DNA from: Bacteroidota bacterium
Lineage (GTDB): Bacteria; Bacteroidota; Bacteroidia; Chitinophagales; Chitinophagaceae
Direction of reading: 5' to 3'
DNA length: 64,000 nucleotides
NCBI GenBank assembly: GCA_026391455.1
Contig: JAPLEH010000070.1
Coordinates: forward strand, 1-64,000
Within the stretch, counting starts at the first letter, position 1, and each line of letters starts with the position of its first letter. A program made the translations under genes and the position numbers. Of this stretch, positions 45,701 to 54,407 are shown in pieces. The notes beneath the pieces are model-generated. The model did not search any database. It was not told where the DNA came from and saw only the letters and a program-made list of their open reading frames with translations.

Positions 45701-47667
45701 CTGCCGGAGAAATCCACATTGAATTTTCCATGAAACTCGATCGTATCACGGGTAAGCTTCAGGTTGTGCAGGTTGGCATGTGTTACGTCGGCCAGCAGGT
45801 TGAACCGGGGAGTGGGGCCATTGAAGTCGATAATGCCATTGAGGTTCAGCGCAGCATTTTTGTCGCTGATGGATGCAATACCTTCAAATAATTTTTTGTC
45901 CAGTTTGCCACGGAGTATGATGTTCTCATAACGGTAACCATTATAGTCAGCATACTTCACCGTACCATCAATAAAGGTGTTACGGCTTTTCTCATTGAAA
46001 CCTTTTCCTTTCACGGTTCCATTCATGGAAATCGATCCCAGTTTGCGATCACCCAGAAATTCACCCAACCTGAAATTATAGGTCGAAATGGTACCGGAAT
46101 ATACCGGGTCTTGTCCGCGGGGTAATTTCATGTTGATATCACTCGTAATGGTACCGAGGTTGGTTTGAATGGTACCATACGTTACAAAGTCGCGGATAAA
46201 GCCGGTGAAGCTCCCTTTGAAATGCACATATTGCAACTGGCTTAACCGGGGATTGGTCATGCGGCGGATAGCGGGTACAATGGAGGATGCATCACTATAG
46301 GTGGTGCGAAAATCGTTGGCTTTAAAATCAATGAATGTTTGATTGATATCCGGAAGGCCGGTCATACTGATATCACCGTTGAGGATGGTACTGTTGCCGG
46401 CTTGTATCACCATTTCTCTTCCTACCAGATCGCTGATGGTACCTCTTACTTTTCCTTTGAGCGATATTTTCTTTTTCCAATTGGTAAGTCCCGGGGCAAA
46501 AAAGGCGATATCATCACTGTCTACATACGAGTCATCAAATATAGCGGCCAGTTTTACTTTCGAAATAAAAGAGCCGAGGTCATCCATATCATCGTACGAC
46601 ATGGAAAAAAAGTTTTTGAGCGTGCTCCGGTTGGTGGCAAGGTCCATATTGTAAAAGGCCATTCCCTGCGGGGTCATTTTTACATCAGCCTTGAGGTGTT
46701 TTACCACCAGGCCACTTCGTTCTTTGGCACTCAGGTTTAATTTGGAGAAAATCGTGTCTCCCGAAAAACGGGCATTTGATAATTCGGTTTGTATATCAGT
46801 GAATAATATATGCTTGCCGTCAAAATAAGGAAAGGCCGGACGGTTGGTTAGTTTATCCGTACGGAAAGTGCCGTCCTCGATTTTGAGATAACCGATTTTA
46901 AATACCGTGTTGCTATTATTCCAATGCACGGTGGATTTGATCTCATTGACGACATCATTCAGGCCCAGTGAATCAAGGGGTTTAAGCTGCTTGTAATTAT
47001 TCAGCGTTACCACCGGTTTTTTGATGATCAGTGACTTGATATCAAAGGTATTTCCTGAAAGACTGAGCTTATCTGCATCGAGATCAAGTGAACCCGTTTT
47101 TATAACCATATCGGTCCCGAGCCATGCATCTTTTTTTACAAATGTTACATTCCGGAATTCCACTTTCTGCAGATTCATCCGGATGCCGGCATTTTTCTTT
47201 TTGCTGGTATCGGTGGAAGAAGAAGCAAAATAATCGAATAGGAATTGATGCCGCCATACCGAGTCGGTCCGTTGAAATTTGATCAGTGCATTTTCAAGAC
47301 CGATATATTTCAGGTCGGCCTCTTTCTTGAAAAAAAACCAATCCGTGATCCGGACTTTCATATCGCCTGCGAAGAGCAACGTGTCACCCTGACGGTCTTC
47401 GATGAGTATCCCTTCAAGGTGCATTTTATTGAAAAGGGAAAAGTCCACATGGTCGATCTTGATCTTTGTCTTCAGGTCGGTGGAGAGGCGTTTGGTCACC
47501 TGTTTTACGATCCATTTCTGACCGAAAGGGGTCTGAATGAAAATATATATGGCCACCACCAAAAAAAGCAGGGTGAGGAATATCCACTTCAATATTTTCA
47601 GAAAACGCTTCAGGTTCGGTGATTTGTAATGTAAAAGTATGCAATAGAATCCTTTAGGCAAATTCAA
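42772..47667 (-). CDS. tamB: TamB-like translocation/assembly protein (AsmA superfamily)
   Basis: A very large envelope protein (1631 residues) with an N-terminal membrane anchor (FLKILKWIFLTLLFLVVAIYIF). Then comes a long run of beta strands of the AsmA/DUF490 type, and the conserved C-terminal TamB domain (about 1290-1600) with FNPDITFSLDFPNTSVAVTDPELA and QVTYLIVFNSFAPSE, ending in barrel-like strands and an acidic Lys/Pro-rich tail. TamB-type proteins span the periplasm and move phospholipids or help outer-membrane assembly. No ATG exists near the N-terminus: the frame begins at TTG 47667, and TTG at 47592 is another option, so initiation is non-ATG. The upstream region holds nonamer repeats. 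Confidence 0.85.
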   Translation of the reverse strand: MNLPKGFYCILLHYKSPNLKRFLKILKWIFLTLLFLVVAIYIFIQTPFGQKWIVKQVTKRLSTDLKTKIKIDHVDFSLFNKMHLEGILIEDRQGDTLLFAGDMKVRITDWFFFKKEADLKYIGLENALIKFQRTDSVWRHQFLFDYFASSSTDTSKKKNAGIRMNLQKVEFRNVTFVKKDAWLGTDMVIKTGSLDLDADKLSLSGNTFDIKSLIIKKPVVTLNNYKQLKPLDSLGLNDVVNEIKSTVHWNNSNTVFKIGYLKIEDGTFRTDKLTNRPAFPYFDGKHILFTDIQTELSNARFSGDTIFSKLNLSAKERSGLVVKHLKADVKMTPQGMAFYNMDLATNRSTLKNFFSMSYDDMDDLGSFISKVKLAAIFDDSYVDSDDIAFFAPGLTNWKKKISLKGKVRGTISDLVGREMVIQAGNSTILNGDISMTGLPDINQTFIDFKANDFRTTYSDASSIVPAIRRMTNPRLSQLQYVHFKGSFTGFIRDFVTYGTIQTNLGTITSDINMKLPRGQDPVYSGTISTYNFRLGEFLGDRKLGSISMNGTVKGKGFNEKSRNTFIDGTVKYADYNGYRYENIILRGKLDKKLFEGIASISDKNAALNLNGIIDFNGPTPRFNLLADVTHANLHNLKLTRDTIEFHGKFNVDFSGSSLDNFLGNARISEAGISHNGTPLPFDSLVISSTYLNGVKTLTARSNEFKATVEGEFNLRELPDAFTYFLNRYYPAYVKAPARIPVGQQIKFDITTYDADPYLLLVDSSLAGLGYSHLEGSMNTAENRFTANIYVPRFQYRKYNFDEVKLQANGNSDSLVLTGNTLNIRINDSLNIPSATFRLKAANDSSFVSILTGANQKVERADLHALVLTYNDGVKIEFDRSNFTINGKSWSIDETGELVFRSNTPASGKLVLSEGDQKIVMRTQPGANNRNDLKIELTKINLGDFGPYFLPKNRLEGLLSGSVLVQDPTGDLVVKSDDIKTEYLQLDNDSLGEVVARVYYDKKTDLLRFNGNTVNQEHALEFDGRIFVGDPEKAKQNNIAIKAKEFEINVLERFLGNLFTDIQGYLTGNINLDGAFDHLTVSGKGRLKDAGLKILFTQCFYKIQDTDIELKPTEINLDGIVLKDTITKNPIYLSGFIEHEAFKNMFYALDISTQKPNTRGDNNNKPVQLLNTTAKDNKQFFGNVKGTGSLSLAGQQSDMYMKIDAFASTKDSSYITLPSAVSRESGIADFLVERKYGREMNDSDVKKNATKITYDVDVTANPLVNVSVILDELTGDIIKGRGAGNLNIRSGTSEPLSLRGRFDIAEGNYLFTFQSFFKKPFELRKGAENYIIWNGDPINATIKFEAQYKAENVSFAPLANLLSTNQGLSGARGEVYVVAKLTDKLFNPDITFSLDFPNTSVAVTDPELALVLQQMQKNTNELNRQVTYLIVFNSFAPSELGGTVSTTGIGVGTISGIFLNVISDQINKILGNLLKNDKYNISLNTSFYDRGLIDQSNKTALNLGSNVNFSIGRSFFNKRFIITAGGGFDAALQQNATRQNFLFLKDVTMEWLINESGSMRFSFFYRENADFLSTGTGGSGKANRIGGNVSYRKDFDRLSDFFKRKKKPKTAPPAPSEAKEADPIEAPKKEKE

Positions 47668-47766
47668 TACCAGAATTTGACGGCATATAGGGATGGGCGG
47701 CTATCAGAGGGTGTGTATACGCAGTTGCGGGTATCTTAACAAAACGTTTAGGTTTCGGGTTTCCCG

Positions 47767-47840
47767 GGTTCAAAAGGTTCAAGAGGTTGAATAGGTTCAA
47801 AAGGTTTAAGAGGTTGAATAGGTTCCAGAGGTTACATAGG
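47767..47840 (+). repeat. Nonamer tandem array GGTTCAARA
   Basis: Eight consecutive nonamers (GGTTCAAAA, GGTTCAAGA, GGTTGAATA, GGTTCAAAA, GGTTTAAGA, GGTTGAATA, GGTTCCAGA, GGTTACATA). They lie between the heptad/core block and the start of tamB. The related reverse-complement array is at 351-398. Confidence 0.88.
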
Positions 47841-47906
47841 CCTTCCTGCCTGCCTTCATTTCATTACGGTAGGTAACCCGTAGCTTTAGCGTAGGCAGGT
47901 TGCATA

Positions 47907-48089
47907 GGTTAAATACAGTTCGCGGTTGCTTGTCGCTCACTATTGGTTGTTAAATGCTTGTAGCTTGAAGCTTGCTACTTGCAGCTCACAACTGGCTGTT
48001 CGAAGCTGACAGCTCAAAGCTCGGGGCTCGCAGCTGGTAGCTGGCTGTTCCAGGCTTGCAGCTTGTAGCTCATAGCTTGCAGCTTTTCG
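47907..48089 (-). repeat. Dispersed repeat core plus heptad array
   Basis: Positions 47908-47933 repeat, inverted, the 26 bases at 325-350. To the right a run of about twenty minus-strand heptads continues to the stop codon of the gene at 48090, in the pattern GCTGCAA, GCTACAA, GCTTCGA and so on. The first heptads after the coding region (TAGGGAA, TAGCGAA) include the stop codon itself. Confidence 0.85.
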
Positions 48090-48764
48090 CTATTCCCTAT
48101 TCCTGGTATCGATTACGATCTTTTTCTTGTGCAGGTAGGTACCGAATGAAATGCCAAATATGCGGTTGCCGATACGGGGTCCGAAATCCGCATTATTGAT
48201 CGTGGTAAGTCCGTAAGAATAGTGTGCAAATGCAAAAAAGCCATTTTGGTGTTCAAATCCCAGTTGAATGATCGCATTGGCAGCATAATGGCCATATTCT
48301 CCGGGGCCCCATTTCATATTACGGCTTACGTTGCCACCGCTCTTCAGATTGAATTTCTCTTTGCCAAACAAAAGGAAATCGAGTGTGGGGCCTCCTTTTA
48401 AATAGAAGTGCGAGGGCTTATTGCCCAGATCTACCTGCAGTAAGGCGGCCAGTTCTACGCTATGTATAGTGGTATTGTTGTCTACCGCATTTACATCGGG
48501 TGGATAGGCATATCCGTTGAGCTTTACTTTATATCCTTTCAGGCTGTAAAAAACCTGGGGGGCAAAAAAGAGACGGTTTTCAAAAGGCACTTTCATTACC
48601 ATACCGGTTTGAAATCCGATTTTCATATCGGTACTTTGGGTCACATTCCCCACTTTATAATCAGCGGAGGTGGCTTGCGGGCCTGCAAAAATACCAATAA
48701 GGGCCTGCGATCTGGCAGAAATAGAAAGGACAAGGGTACAAATGATTCCAGCAATTAGTTTCAT
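48090..48764 (-). CDS. PorT/porin-family outer membrane protein
   Basis: A 224-residue predicted outer-membrane beta-barrel (OMP_b-brl_2 type). Signal peptide (MKLIAGIICTLVLSISARSQA), then GIFAGPQATSADYKVG, KIGFQTGMVMKVPFENRLFFAPQVFYSLKGYK and IHSVELAALLQVDLGNKPSHFYLKGGPTLDFLLFG, with later strands to FGISFGTYL. The tail after the last strand (KKKIVIDTRNRE) is short and charged; its final codons run into heptad repeats. Confidence 0.82.
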   Translation of the reverse strand: MKLIAGIICTLVLSISARSQALIGIFAGPQATSADYKVGNVTQSTDMKIGFQTGMVMKVPFENRLFFAPQVFYSLKGYKVKLNGYAYPPDVNAVDNNTTIHSVELAALLQVDLGNKPSHFYLKGGPTLDFLLFGKEKFNLKSGGNVSRNMKWGPGEYGHYAANAIIQLGFEHQNGFFAFAHYSYGLTTINNADFGPRIGNRIFGISFGTYLHKKKIVIDTRNRE

Positions 48765-48897
48765 GTTATGAAATTCTTGAAAAAATATAGTTCTGGATTT
48801 TCAGAAAGGATGGGGCCGGGCCGTCCGGCACTGGGATGTTAAGATTTGCAAAGGTAAACAATCCGTCCCGCCTTTCAAAGTATAGCATACATTCCTT

Positions 48898-49443
48898 TCA
48901 GAACTTCTTTGCCGGGTCTTTTACTTCGGCTCCGGCATTATATGCCTGCGACTCTCCTTTGGGAATAGAGAGATTGTTCCAGTTTTTCCCTTTAATGGTT
49001 TTTGCAATATGTACGATCTGTCCAATATGATAGGGATAATGGGCCATTTGACGAAGTATGGCATCAATCACACTCAATGGCTCCTGGCGGATAGTGACCG
49101 TTTTTTTAAGATCTTTTTTCTTCAACGAGGTGAGAGCATCTAAAAAGCAGGTCCATCCTTTTTCCCAAAGGGCAACCAATTGGTGCTTGGAATATTCATG
49201 AATATCAAATTCATCGTCCCGCTGTCTCCATTCCTTTTCACCATCTTCGGTTAGAAAATTGGTCCAGCGGCTCAGCATATTACCGGCCATATGCTGTATA
49301 ATGATGGCAATGCTATTGGATTCGGCATTGGGCTGATAGTGAAAGTCCCAATCATTGAGCTGTTCAAACGTTTTATCACCCAACTCCTTATAATATTTCA
49401 ACCGGCGGATGGCCGTTTCCAAAAATTCTTTGGAAGTGCTCAT
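48898..49443 (-). CDS. DUF1572 (DinB-like) protein
   Basis: A 181-residue helical cytoplasmic protein. The family features are AIRRLKYYKELGDKTFEQL, NSIAIIIQHMAGNMLSRWTNFLTEDGE and MAHYPYHIGQIVHIAK with the metal-type histidines. DUF1572 proteins are DinB-superfamily members, possibly thiol-dependent enzymes. It starts 28 bases after the gamma-glutamyltransferase stop on the same strand, which is suggestive given the glutathione/thiol links of both families, though that is inference. Confidence 0.82.
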   Translation of the reverse strand: MSTSKEFLETAIRRLKYYKELGDKTFEQLNDWDFHYQPNAESNSIAIIIQHMAGNMLSRWTNFLTEDGEKEWRQRDDEFDIHEYSKHQLVALWEKGWTCFLDALTSLKKKDLKKTVTIRQEPLSVIDAILRQMAHYPYHIGQIVHIAKTIKGKNWNNLSIPKGESQAYNAGAEVKDPAKKF

Positions 49444-49471
49444 AGTATATGTTTATTTGGTTAATGGTCCT

Positions 49472-51193
49472 TTACCAGCCTTCGGCTGCATCTTCCCCCC
49501 GTTTATCCGCCACAGCTTCAAATCGTCCATCGGGCAGTACCCGTATCGTTTCTGTTCGTCCGATGGCACCCCGCTGACGTATCGTATAGCCCATTTTTTC
49601 GAGTGCATTACGCACATCTTCCGGAAATGCTTTTTCCACCATAATCTCATCGGGCAGCCATTGGTGATGGAATTTCGGTTTATACACCGCATCCTCGGTC
49701 GTCATATTGAATTCCAGAATATTCACCAATGTCTGAAAAACCTGAGTGGGTATAGTAGTACCACCCGGGGTACCCACTACAATATAAGGCTTATTGTCTT
49801 TTAATACAATGGTGGGTGTCATGGAACTCAGCATTCGTTTACCGGGAGCGATGGCATTGGCTTCACCACCCACTGCCCCATACATATTGGGCACACCGGG
49901 TTTGATACTGAAATCATCCATTTCGTCATTCAGGATAAATCCGGCTCCACCCACCACAGTTCTGCTTCCGTATGAATCGTTGAGTGTGGTGGTAATGGAT
50001 ACGGCATTGCCCTCTTTATCGATTACACTCAGGTGTGTGGTCTCTTCACTTTCTTTGGCCATCAGCACACCCGGTTCGATGGCTGTGCTGGGCGTTGCTT
50101 TGTTGGGATCCCAGGTTTTCATCCGGTTTTGCAGATAGCTGTCGGAGCGGAGTTTTTCCACCGGTACTTTATAGAAATCGGCATCACCCATGTATTCAGC
50201 CCTGTCGGCATAGGCCCTTCGTTCCACCTCTGTCATCAGTTGCACCGCCTGTACCGAATGAAAACCCATTGCCCCGATGTTTTTGTCTTCGATCATTTTC
50301 ATCATCTGGTTCAGCAAGAGTCCGCCACTGCTGGGCATCGGCATACCGGCAATGGTATATCCTTTATACGTAAACACATGCGGTGATCGCTTCTTGACAT
50401 CGTAATTTTTCAAATCTTCTAAGGTGATCATGCCATGGCCTCTTTTCATTTCTTCCACGATCAGGCGGGCGGTTTCGCCTTCATAAAAACCCGCAGCACC
50501 TTTATCACGGATACGGATCAATGTCTGGGCCAGGTCTTTTTGCACCAGGGTATCGCCAGCCTTCCATTTGTCTTTTACAAATACAGGCATTACCGTATTC
50601 AATTTTTTCAGGTCGGTCTGCAATGCATTCAGCGAAGCCGCTTCGTTTTCGGTGATCGCAAAACCTTTTTCTGCAAGGTCAATCGCCGGTTGTATCAGTT
50701 TGGCAATTGGAAGTTTGGCATATTTATATTCTGCAAAAATGCCGGCCACGGTACCGGGTACGCCTACAGAAAGATGACCATCCTGGCTTTTATCGGTACG
50801 GGGTGTGCCATCGGCTTCCAGATACATATCCCGGTGTGCAGATGCCGGCGCTTTTTCCCTGAAATCGAGCGAAATCAATTCACCCGAAGAAAGCCGGGCC
50901 ACCATAAAACCACCGCCACCCAGGTTACCGGCATTGGGATATACCACAGCCAGTGCCAGTTGAGTGGCAATGGCCGCATCAACTGCATTGCCTCCCTGTT
51001 TTAAGATTTCCACACCGGTCTTACTCGCCAGCGAATGTGCGGATACCACAGCACCGTTGGACGAAATCGTTTTTTTAACGGTCTTGTATTGATACGGGTC
51101 GATGGGGACAGATGAGCTACCCGTTTTGGAAGTGGAAGTACAGGCGCTAATGAAAACGATAAGAAAAAAGAAATAAACGATACGTTGCATCAT
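49472..51193 (-). CDS. ggt: Gamma-glutamyltransferase
   Basis: A 573-residue Ntn-hydrolase in the envelope that hydrolyses or transfers gamma-glutamyl groups, e.g. from glutathione. It begins with a lipoprotein signal (IVYFFFLIVFISAC). The large-subunit part has VSAHSLASKTGVEILKQGGNAVDAAIA and GGGGFMV. Autocleavage should occur before Thr385 in EETTHLSVID, giving the small-subunit N-terminus. GSRTVVGGAGFILNDEMDDFS, LSSMTPTIV and VGTPGGTTIP follow as usual. A second ATG is one codon downstream. It is divergent from the M14 peptidase gene. Confidence 0.94.
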   Translation of the reverse strand: MMQRIVYFFFLIVFISACTSTSKTGSSSVPIDPYQYKTVKKTISSNGAVVSAHSLASKTGVEILKQGGNAVDAAIATQLALAVVYPNAGNLGGGGFMVARLSSGELISLDFREKAPASAHRDMYLEADGTPRTDKSQDGHLSVGVPGTVAGIFAEYKYAKLPIAKLIQPAIDLAEKGFAITENEAASLNALQTDLKKLNTVMPVFVKDKWKAGDTLVQKDLAQTLIRIRDKGAAGFYEGETARLIVEEMKRGHGMITLEDLKNYDVKKRSPHVFTYKGYTIAGMPMPSSGGLLLNQMMKMIEDKNIGAMGFHSVQAVQLMTEVERRAYADRAEYMGDADFYKVPVEKLRSDSYLQNRMKTWDPNKATPSTAIEPGVLMAKESEETTHLSVIDKEGNAVSITTTLNDSYGSRTVVGGAGFILNDEMDDFSIKPGVPNMYGAVGGEANAIAPGKRMLSSMTPTIVLKDNKPYIVVGTPGGTTIPTQVFQTLVNILEFNMTTEDAVYKPKFHHQWLPDEIMVEKAFPEDVRNALEKMGYTIRQRGAIGRTETIRVLPDGRFEAVADKRGEDAAEGW

Positions 51194-51312
51194 AGGTGTG
51201 ATTTAGTGTATGTGACGGTGATAAAACTAAAGAAATTTATGGATAGCCGCGCAACAAAAAAGCGGCCGGATTAACAGACCGTTCATTATCTTGCTTATTA
51301 AAACATAGCAAC

Positions 51313-53859
51313 ATGTACAGAAAATCGATTTTGTTTTTGGGTTTGTGGATCGGTATCCTGTGTGCGAATAATAATTCAGCAGTAGCGCAATCGGGTAGAA
51401 GTGTGCAGTCGCCGGATGATTTTTTAGGATATAAAACCGGCAGCCGTTTTACACCCCATTGGAAGATCGTAAGTTATTTTCAGCATGTAGCCGCAGCGAT
51501 GCCGGCTATGGTAAAACTCGAACAATACGGCGAAACCAATGAAGGGCGTCCGCTGCTTCTTGCATTTATCAGTACGCCGGAGAATATAAAAAACCTGGGA
51601 CAGATACAGATGAACAATCTACGTCTCGCCAACCTGTCAAAAGACAAAGCGGCACCTGTAACAGAAAATGCCCCCGCCATAGTATGGCTCAGCTATAATG
51701 TACATGGTAATGAAACATCTTCTTCCGAAGCAGCCATGATGACCCTGTATGCCATGGTCAATCCCACTGATACGAAGTATGCTGCATGGCTGAAGAATAC
51801 GGTGGTGATCATCGACCCCTGTTTAAATCCGGATGGGCGTGACCGTTATGTGAACTGGTACAATTCAGTTGTGGGAAAGAATAACAACCCGCTGCGGATG
51901 GCCCGAGAACACCGGGAACCCTGGCCCGGCGGAAGAACCAACCATTATAATTTCGATCTGAACCGCGACTGGGCCTGGCAAACACAGGTGGAAAGCAGGC
52001 AACGGTTAAAAGTGTACCAACAATGGATGCCGCAGGTACACGTGGATTTTCATGAACAGGGGGTGAATGAACCGTATTATTTTGCACCTGCCGCTCAGCC
52101 TTATCATGATGTGATCACTCCCTGGCAACGGGATTTTCAGGTCACTATCGGAAAGAATCATGCGAAATACTTTGATGCCAACGGCTGGTTGTATTTTACG
52201 AAGGAGGTTTTTGATTTGTATTATCCTTCTTACGGAGATACCTATCCCATTTATAGCGGAGCCATTGGTATGACCTATGAACAGGGTGGTGGGCCCTCCG
52301 GTGGTTCGGCGATCATCAACGATGAAGGGGATACGCTTACCCTGTACGACAGAATGATACACCATTATACGACTTCGCTCAGTACGATCGAAATCGCCTC
52401 GCTTAATGCCAACAAACTGGTAACGGAGTTCCGTAAGTTCTACAATGAATCCCTGGCAAACGGCAATGGCGAATACAAAACCTATGTGATAAAAAATAAC
52501 CCCAAAGACCGTGAACGTATCAGCGCCCTGATTGGATTGCTTGATAAAAACGGTATTGAATACAGCAGCGGTGCCGGCAATGGGAAAGGATTTCAATATA
52601 ATTCCGGTAAGGAAGAAAATTTTACCCTGAATAATGATTTGGTCATCAGCGCCCTGCAACCCCGTTCTGCATTGGTAAAAGTATTGTTTGAACCCAGAGG
52701 GAAATTAGTGGATACTGTTACCTACGATATTACAGCCTGGTCATTGCCCTATGCATACGGGTTGGAAGCATGGGCCTGTAAGGATAAGATCAGTGGCAAC
52801 GGCCCCTTTTCCATTGAAAAACCAGTGAGTGCTACCACCACCTATGGATATGTGATTCCCTGGAATGGTATCCGTACAGTAAAGCTGGCAGCCCAATTAT
52901 TGAAAAAAGGAATTTTATTACGTTATGCCGAACAACCTTTTGAAGTAAACGGAAATAAATTCGACAGAGGGGCGATCATCGTATTGAAAACGGCTAATAA
53001 ATCCTGGGGCAATGCCTTGTTTGAAACTGTACAAAAAGCAGCCGATGCAGAAGCTGTGCGAATCTATGCAGTAAGTACCGGCTATGCAGATGCAGGATAT
53101 GATTTTGGCAGTGATAAAGTACATCCATTCCGCGCACCACGCATTGTGTTATTAACGGGTGAAGGGGTGAGTTCATATGGCGCCGGCGAGATATGGCATT
53201 TCTTTGACCAGGAAATACAATATCCCATAACACTGGTGAATGCTTCAGATGCAGCCAATATACGCTGGAATGAAACCGATGTACTCATAATGCCCGATGG
53301 CAATTACCGGTTTCTGAATGATAAAGCACAAACAGATGCCTTCAAGGATTGGATTAACAAAGGTGGCCATGTAGTAGCATTGGAAGGGGCTGTATCCGGA
53401 TTAGCAAAAGCTGATATCGGCATCCGATCCAAACGGCAGGAAGATGCAGAATCAGGTGATTCGAATAATCCCTATACGGCTTTAAAAAAATATGAAGACA
53501 GGGACCGGCTCGCCGTAAGCGGTGGTACGCCCGGCTCTATTTATCGCGTGGAAATGGACAATACACATCCCCTGGCATTTGGATATGGCAATTACTATTA
53601 TACACTCAAGATGGATGATAAAGTATATGAATTTTTCAAAGACAACGGATGGAATGTAGGGGTTATCAAAAAAGATAATCAGGTAGCGGGATTTGTAGGA
53701 GCCCGCCTGAAAGATAAACTGAAAGACGGATTATTATTTGGCGTACAAAATATGGGCAATGGATCCATCACCTACCTGGCAGACAACCCGATGTTTCGCA
53801 GCTTTTGGGAAAGCGGAAAGTTGATGTTTTGTAATGCGGTGTTTTTGGTGGGGAATTAA
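51313..53859 (+). CDS. Secreted M14-family zinc carboxypeptidase
   Basis: An 848-residue exported metallopeptidase. Signal peptide MYRKSILFLGLWIGILCANNNSAVAQ, then an M14 domain (about residues 45-350). The zinc site has His131 and Glu134 (YNVHGNETSSSEA), with His243/His247 in QVHVDFHEQGV as the third-ligand region. DPCLNPDGRDRY and NFDLNRDWAWQTQ are substrate-binding blocks. About 500 further residues form a C-terminal region with a glutamine-amidotransferase-like segment (IRWNETDVLIMPDGNYRFLND). It likely trims peptides outside the cell. Octamer repeats start right after the stop codon. Confidence 0.88.
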   Translation: MYRKSILFLGLWIGILCANNNSAVAQSGRSVQSPDDFLGYKTGSRFTPHWKIVSYFQHVAAAMPAMVKLEQYGETNEGRPLLLAFISTPENIKNLGQIQMNNLRLANLSKDKAAPVTENAPAIVWLSYNVHGNETSSSEAAMMTLYAMVNPTDTKYAAWLKNTVVIIDPCLNPDGRDRYVNWYNSVVGKNNNPLRMAREHREPWPGGRTNHYNFDLNRDWAWQTQVESRQRLKVYQQWMPQVHVDFHEQGVNEPYYFAPAAQPYHDVITPWQRDFQVTIGKNHAKYFDANGWLYFTKEVFDLYYPSYGDTYPIYSGAIGMTYEQGGGPSGGSAIINDEGDTLTLYDRMIHHYTTSLSTIEIASLNANKLVTEFRKFYNESLANGNGEYKTYVIKNNPKDRERISALIGLLDKNGIEYSSGAGNGKGFQYNSGKEENFTLNNDLVISALQPRSALVKVLFEPRGKLVDTVTYDITAWSLPYAYGLEAWACKDKISGNGPFSIEKPVSATTTYGYVIPWNGIRTVKLAAQLLKKGILLRYAEQPFEVNGNKFDRGAIIVLKTANKSWGNALFETVQKAADAEAVRIYAVSTGYADAGYDFGSDKVHPFRAPRIVLLTGEGVSSYGAGEIWHFFDQEIQYPITLVNASDAANIRWNETDVLIMPDGNYRFLNDKAQTDAFKDWINKGGHVVALEGAVSGLAKADIGIRSKRQEDAESGDSNNPYTALKKYEDRDRLAVSGGTPGSIYRVEMDNTHPLAFGYGNYYYTLKMDDKVYEFFKDNGWNVGVIKKDNQVAGFVGARLKDKLKDGLLFGVQNMGNGSITYLADNPMFRSFWESGKLMFCNAVFLVGN

Positions 53860-54064
53860 TTTTTTAATTTGATAATTTGCTAATGTGATAATTGGATAAT
53901 GTGAGAATGTGGGAATGTGAGAATGTGGAAATGAAAAACAGCCATGTCTTATAAATAATTAAGTCATTACCAAATCAACCCATTCACTAATTTCCACATT
54001 TCCACATTTTCTAATTTTCTAATCTTCACATTTTCTAATTTTCACATTTTCTCATTTCCAAATT
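53860..54064. repeat. Inverted pair of octamer arrays
   Basis: Plus-oriented octamers (TTTGATAA, TTTGCTAA, TGTGATAA, TTGGATAA, TGTGAGAA, TGTGGGAA and so on) run from the stop codon of the peptidase gene to about 53935. After a spacer of about 50 bases the complementary type (CATTTCCA, CATTTTCT, AATTTTCT, AATCTTCA) runs from about 53987 to 54064. The two arms can pair into a long imperfect hairpin. Confidence 0.85.
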
Positions 54065-54407
54065 GCTATAATCGCATGATTGATACCCTTTCATAACGAT
54101 TTGCAACACAGATTAAAAATTAATTCATCCGATTTTTTATTGGAGCATTTGTTTTCTATGTAATTTTATGTCTTCAATTACATTCCACTATGGAATCTGA
54201 GAGACATATAAGCCAATTGCCCGTATCTGAGATCATTAATACTATCTTCAATACTTCTCCCCCCGGGATTTAATCACTAAACATTTTACCTGGATAAACT
54301 ACAGCCGTTTTATGGCTTGTTGAAAACTTGTGCGCAGTATTCTGTGTGCGGGACGGGCATTTCTATATCAAAAAAATAATTTCATAACCAATAACAATTA
54401 AACAATC
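54065..54407. other. AT-rich region upstream of the SPFH gene
   Basis: No convincing gene. It holds a short inverted ATTCC-ACTAT-GGAAT at 54182-54196 and a 27-codon ORF at 54190-54273 that is probably chance. The right end carries the promoter or leader of the flotillin-like gene. Confidence 0.4.

Noticed and set aside
52006-52659. 217-codon minus-strand ORF
   Set aside because: It is antisense to the M14 peptidase gene and has no recognisable motif.
54190-54273. 27-codon ORF upstream of the SPFH gene
   Set aside because: Too short, no clear start context or similarity; probably chance.
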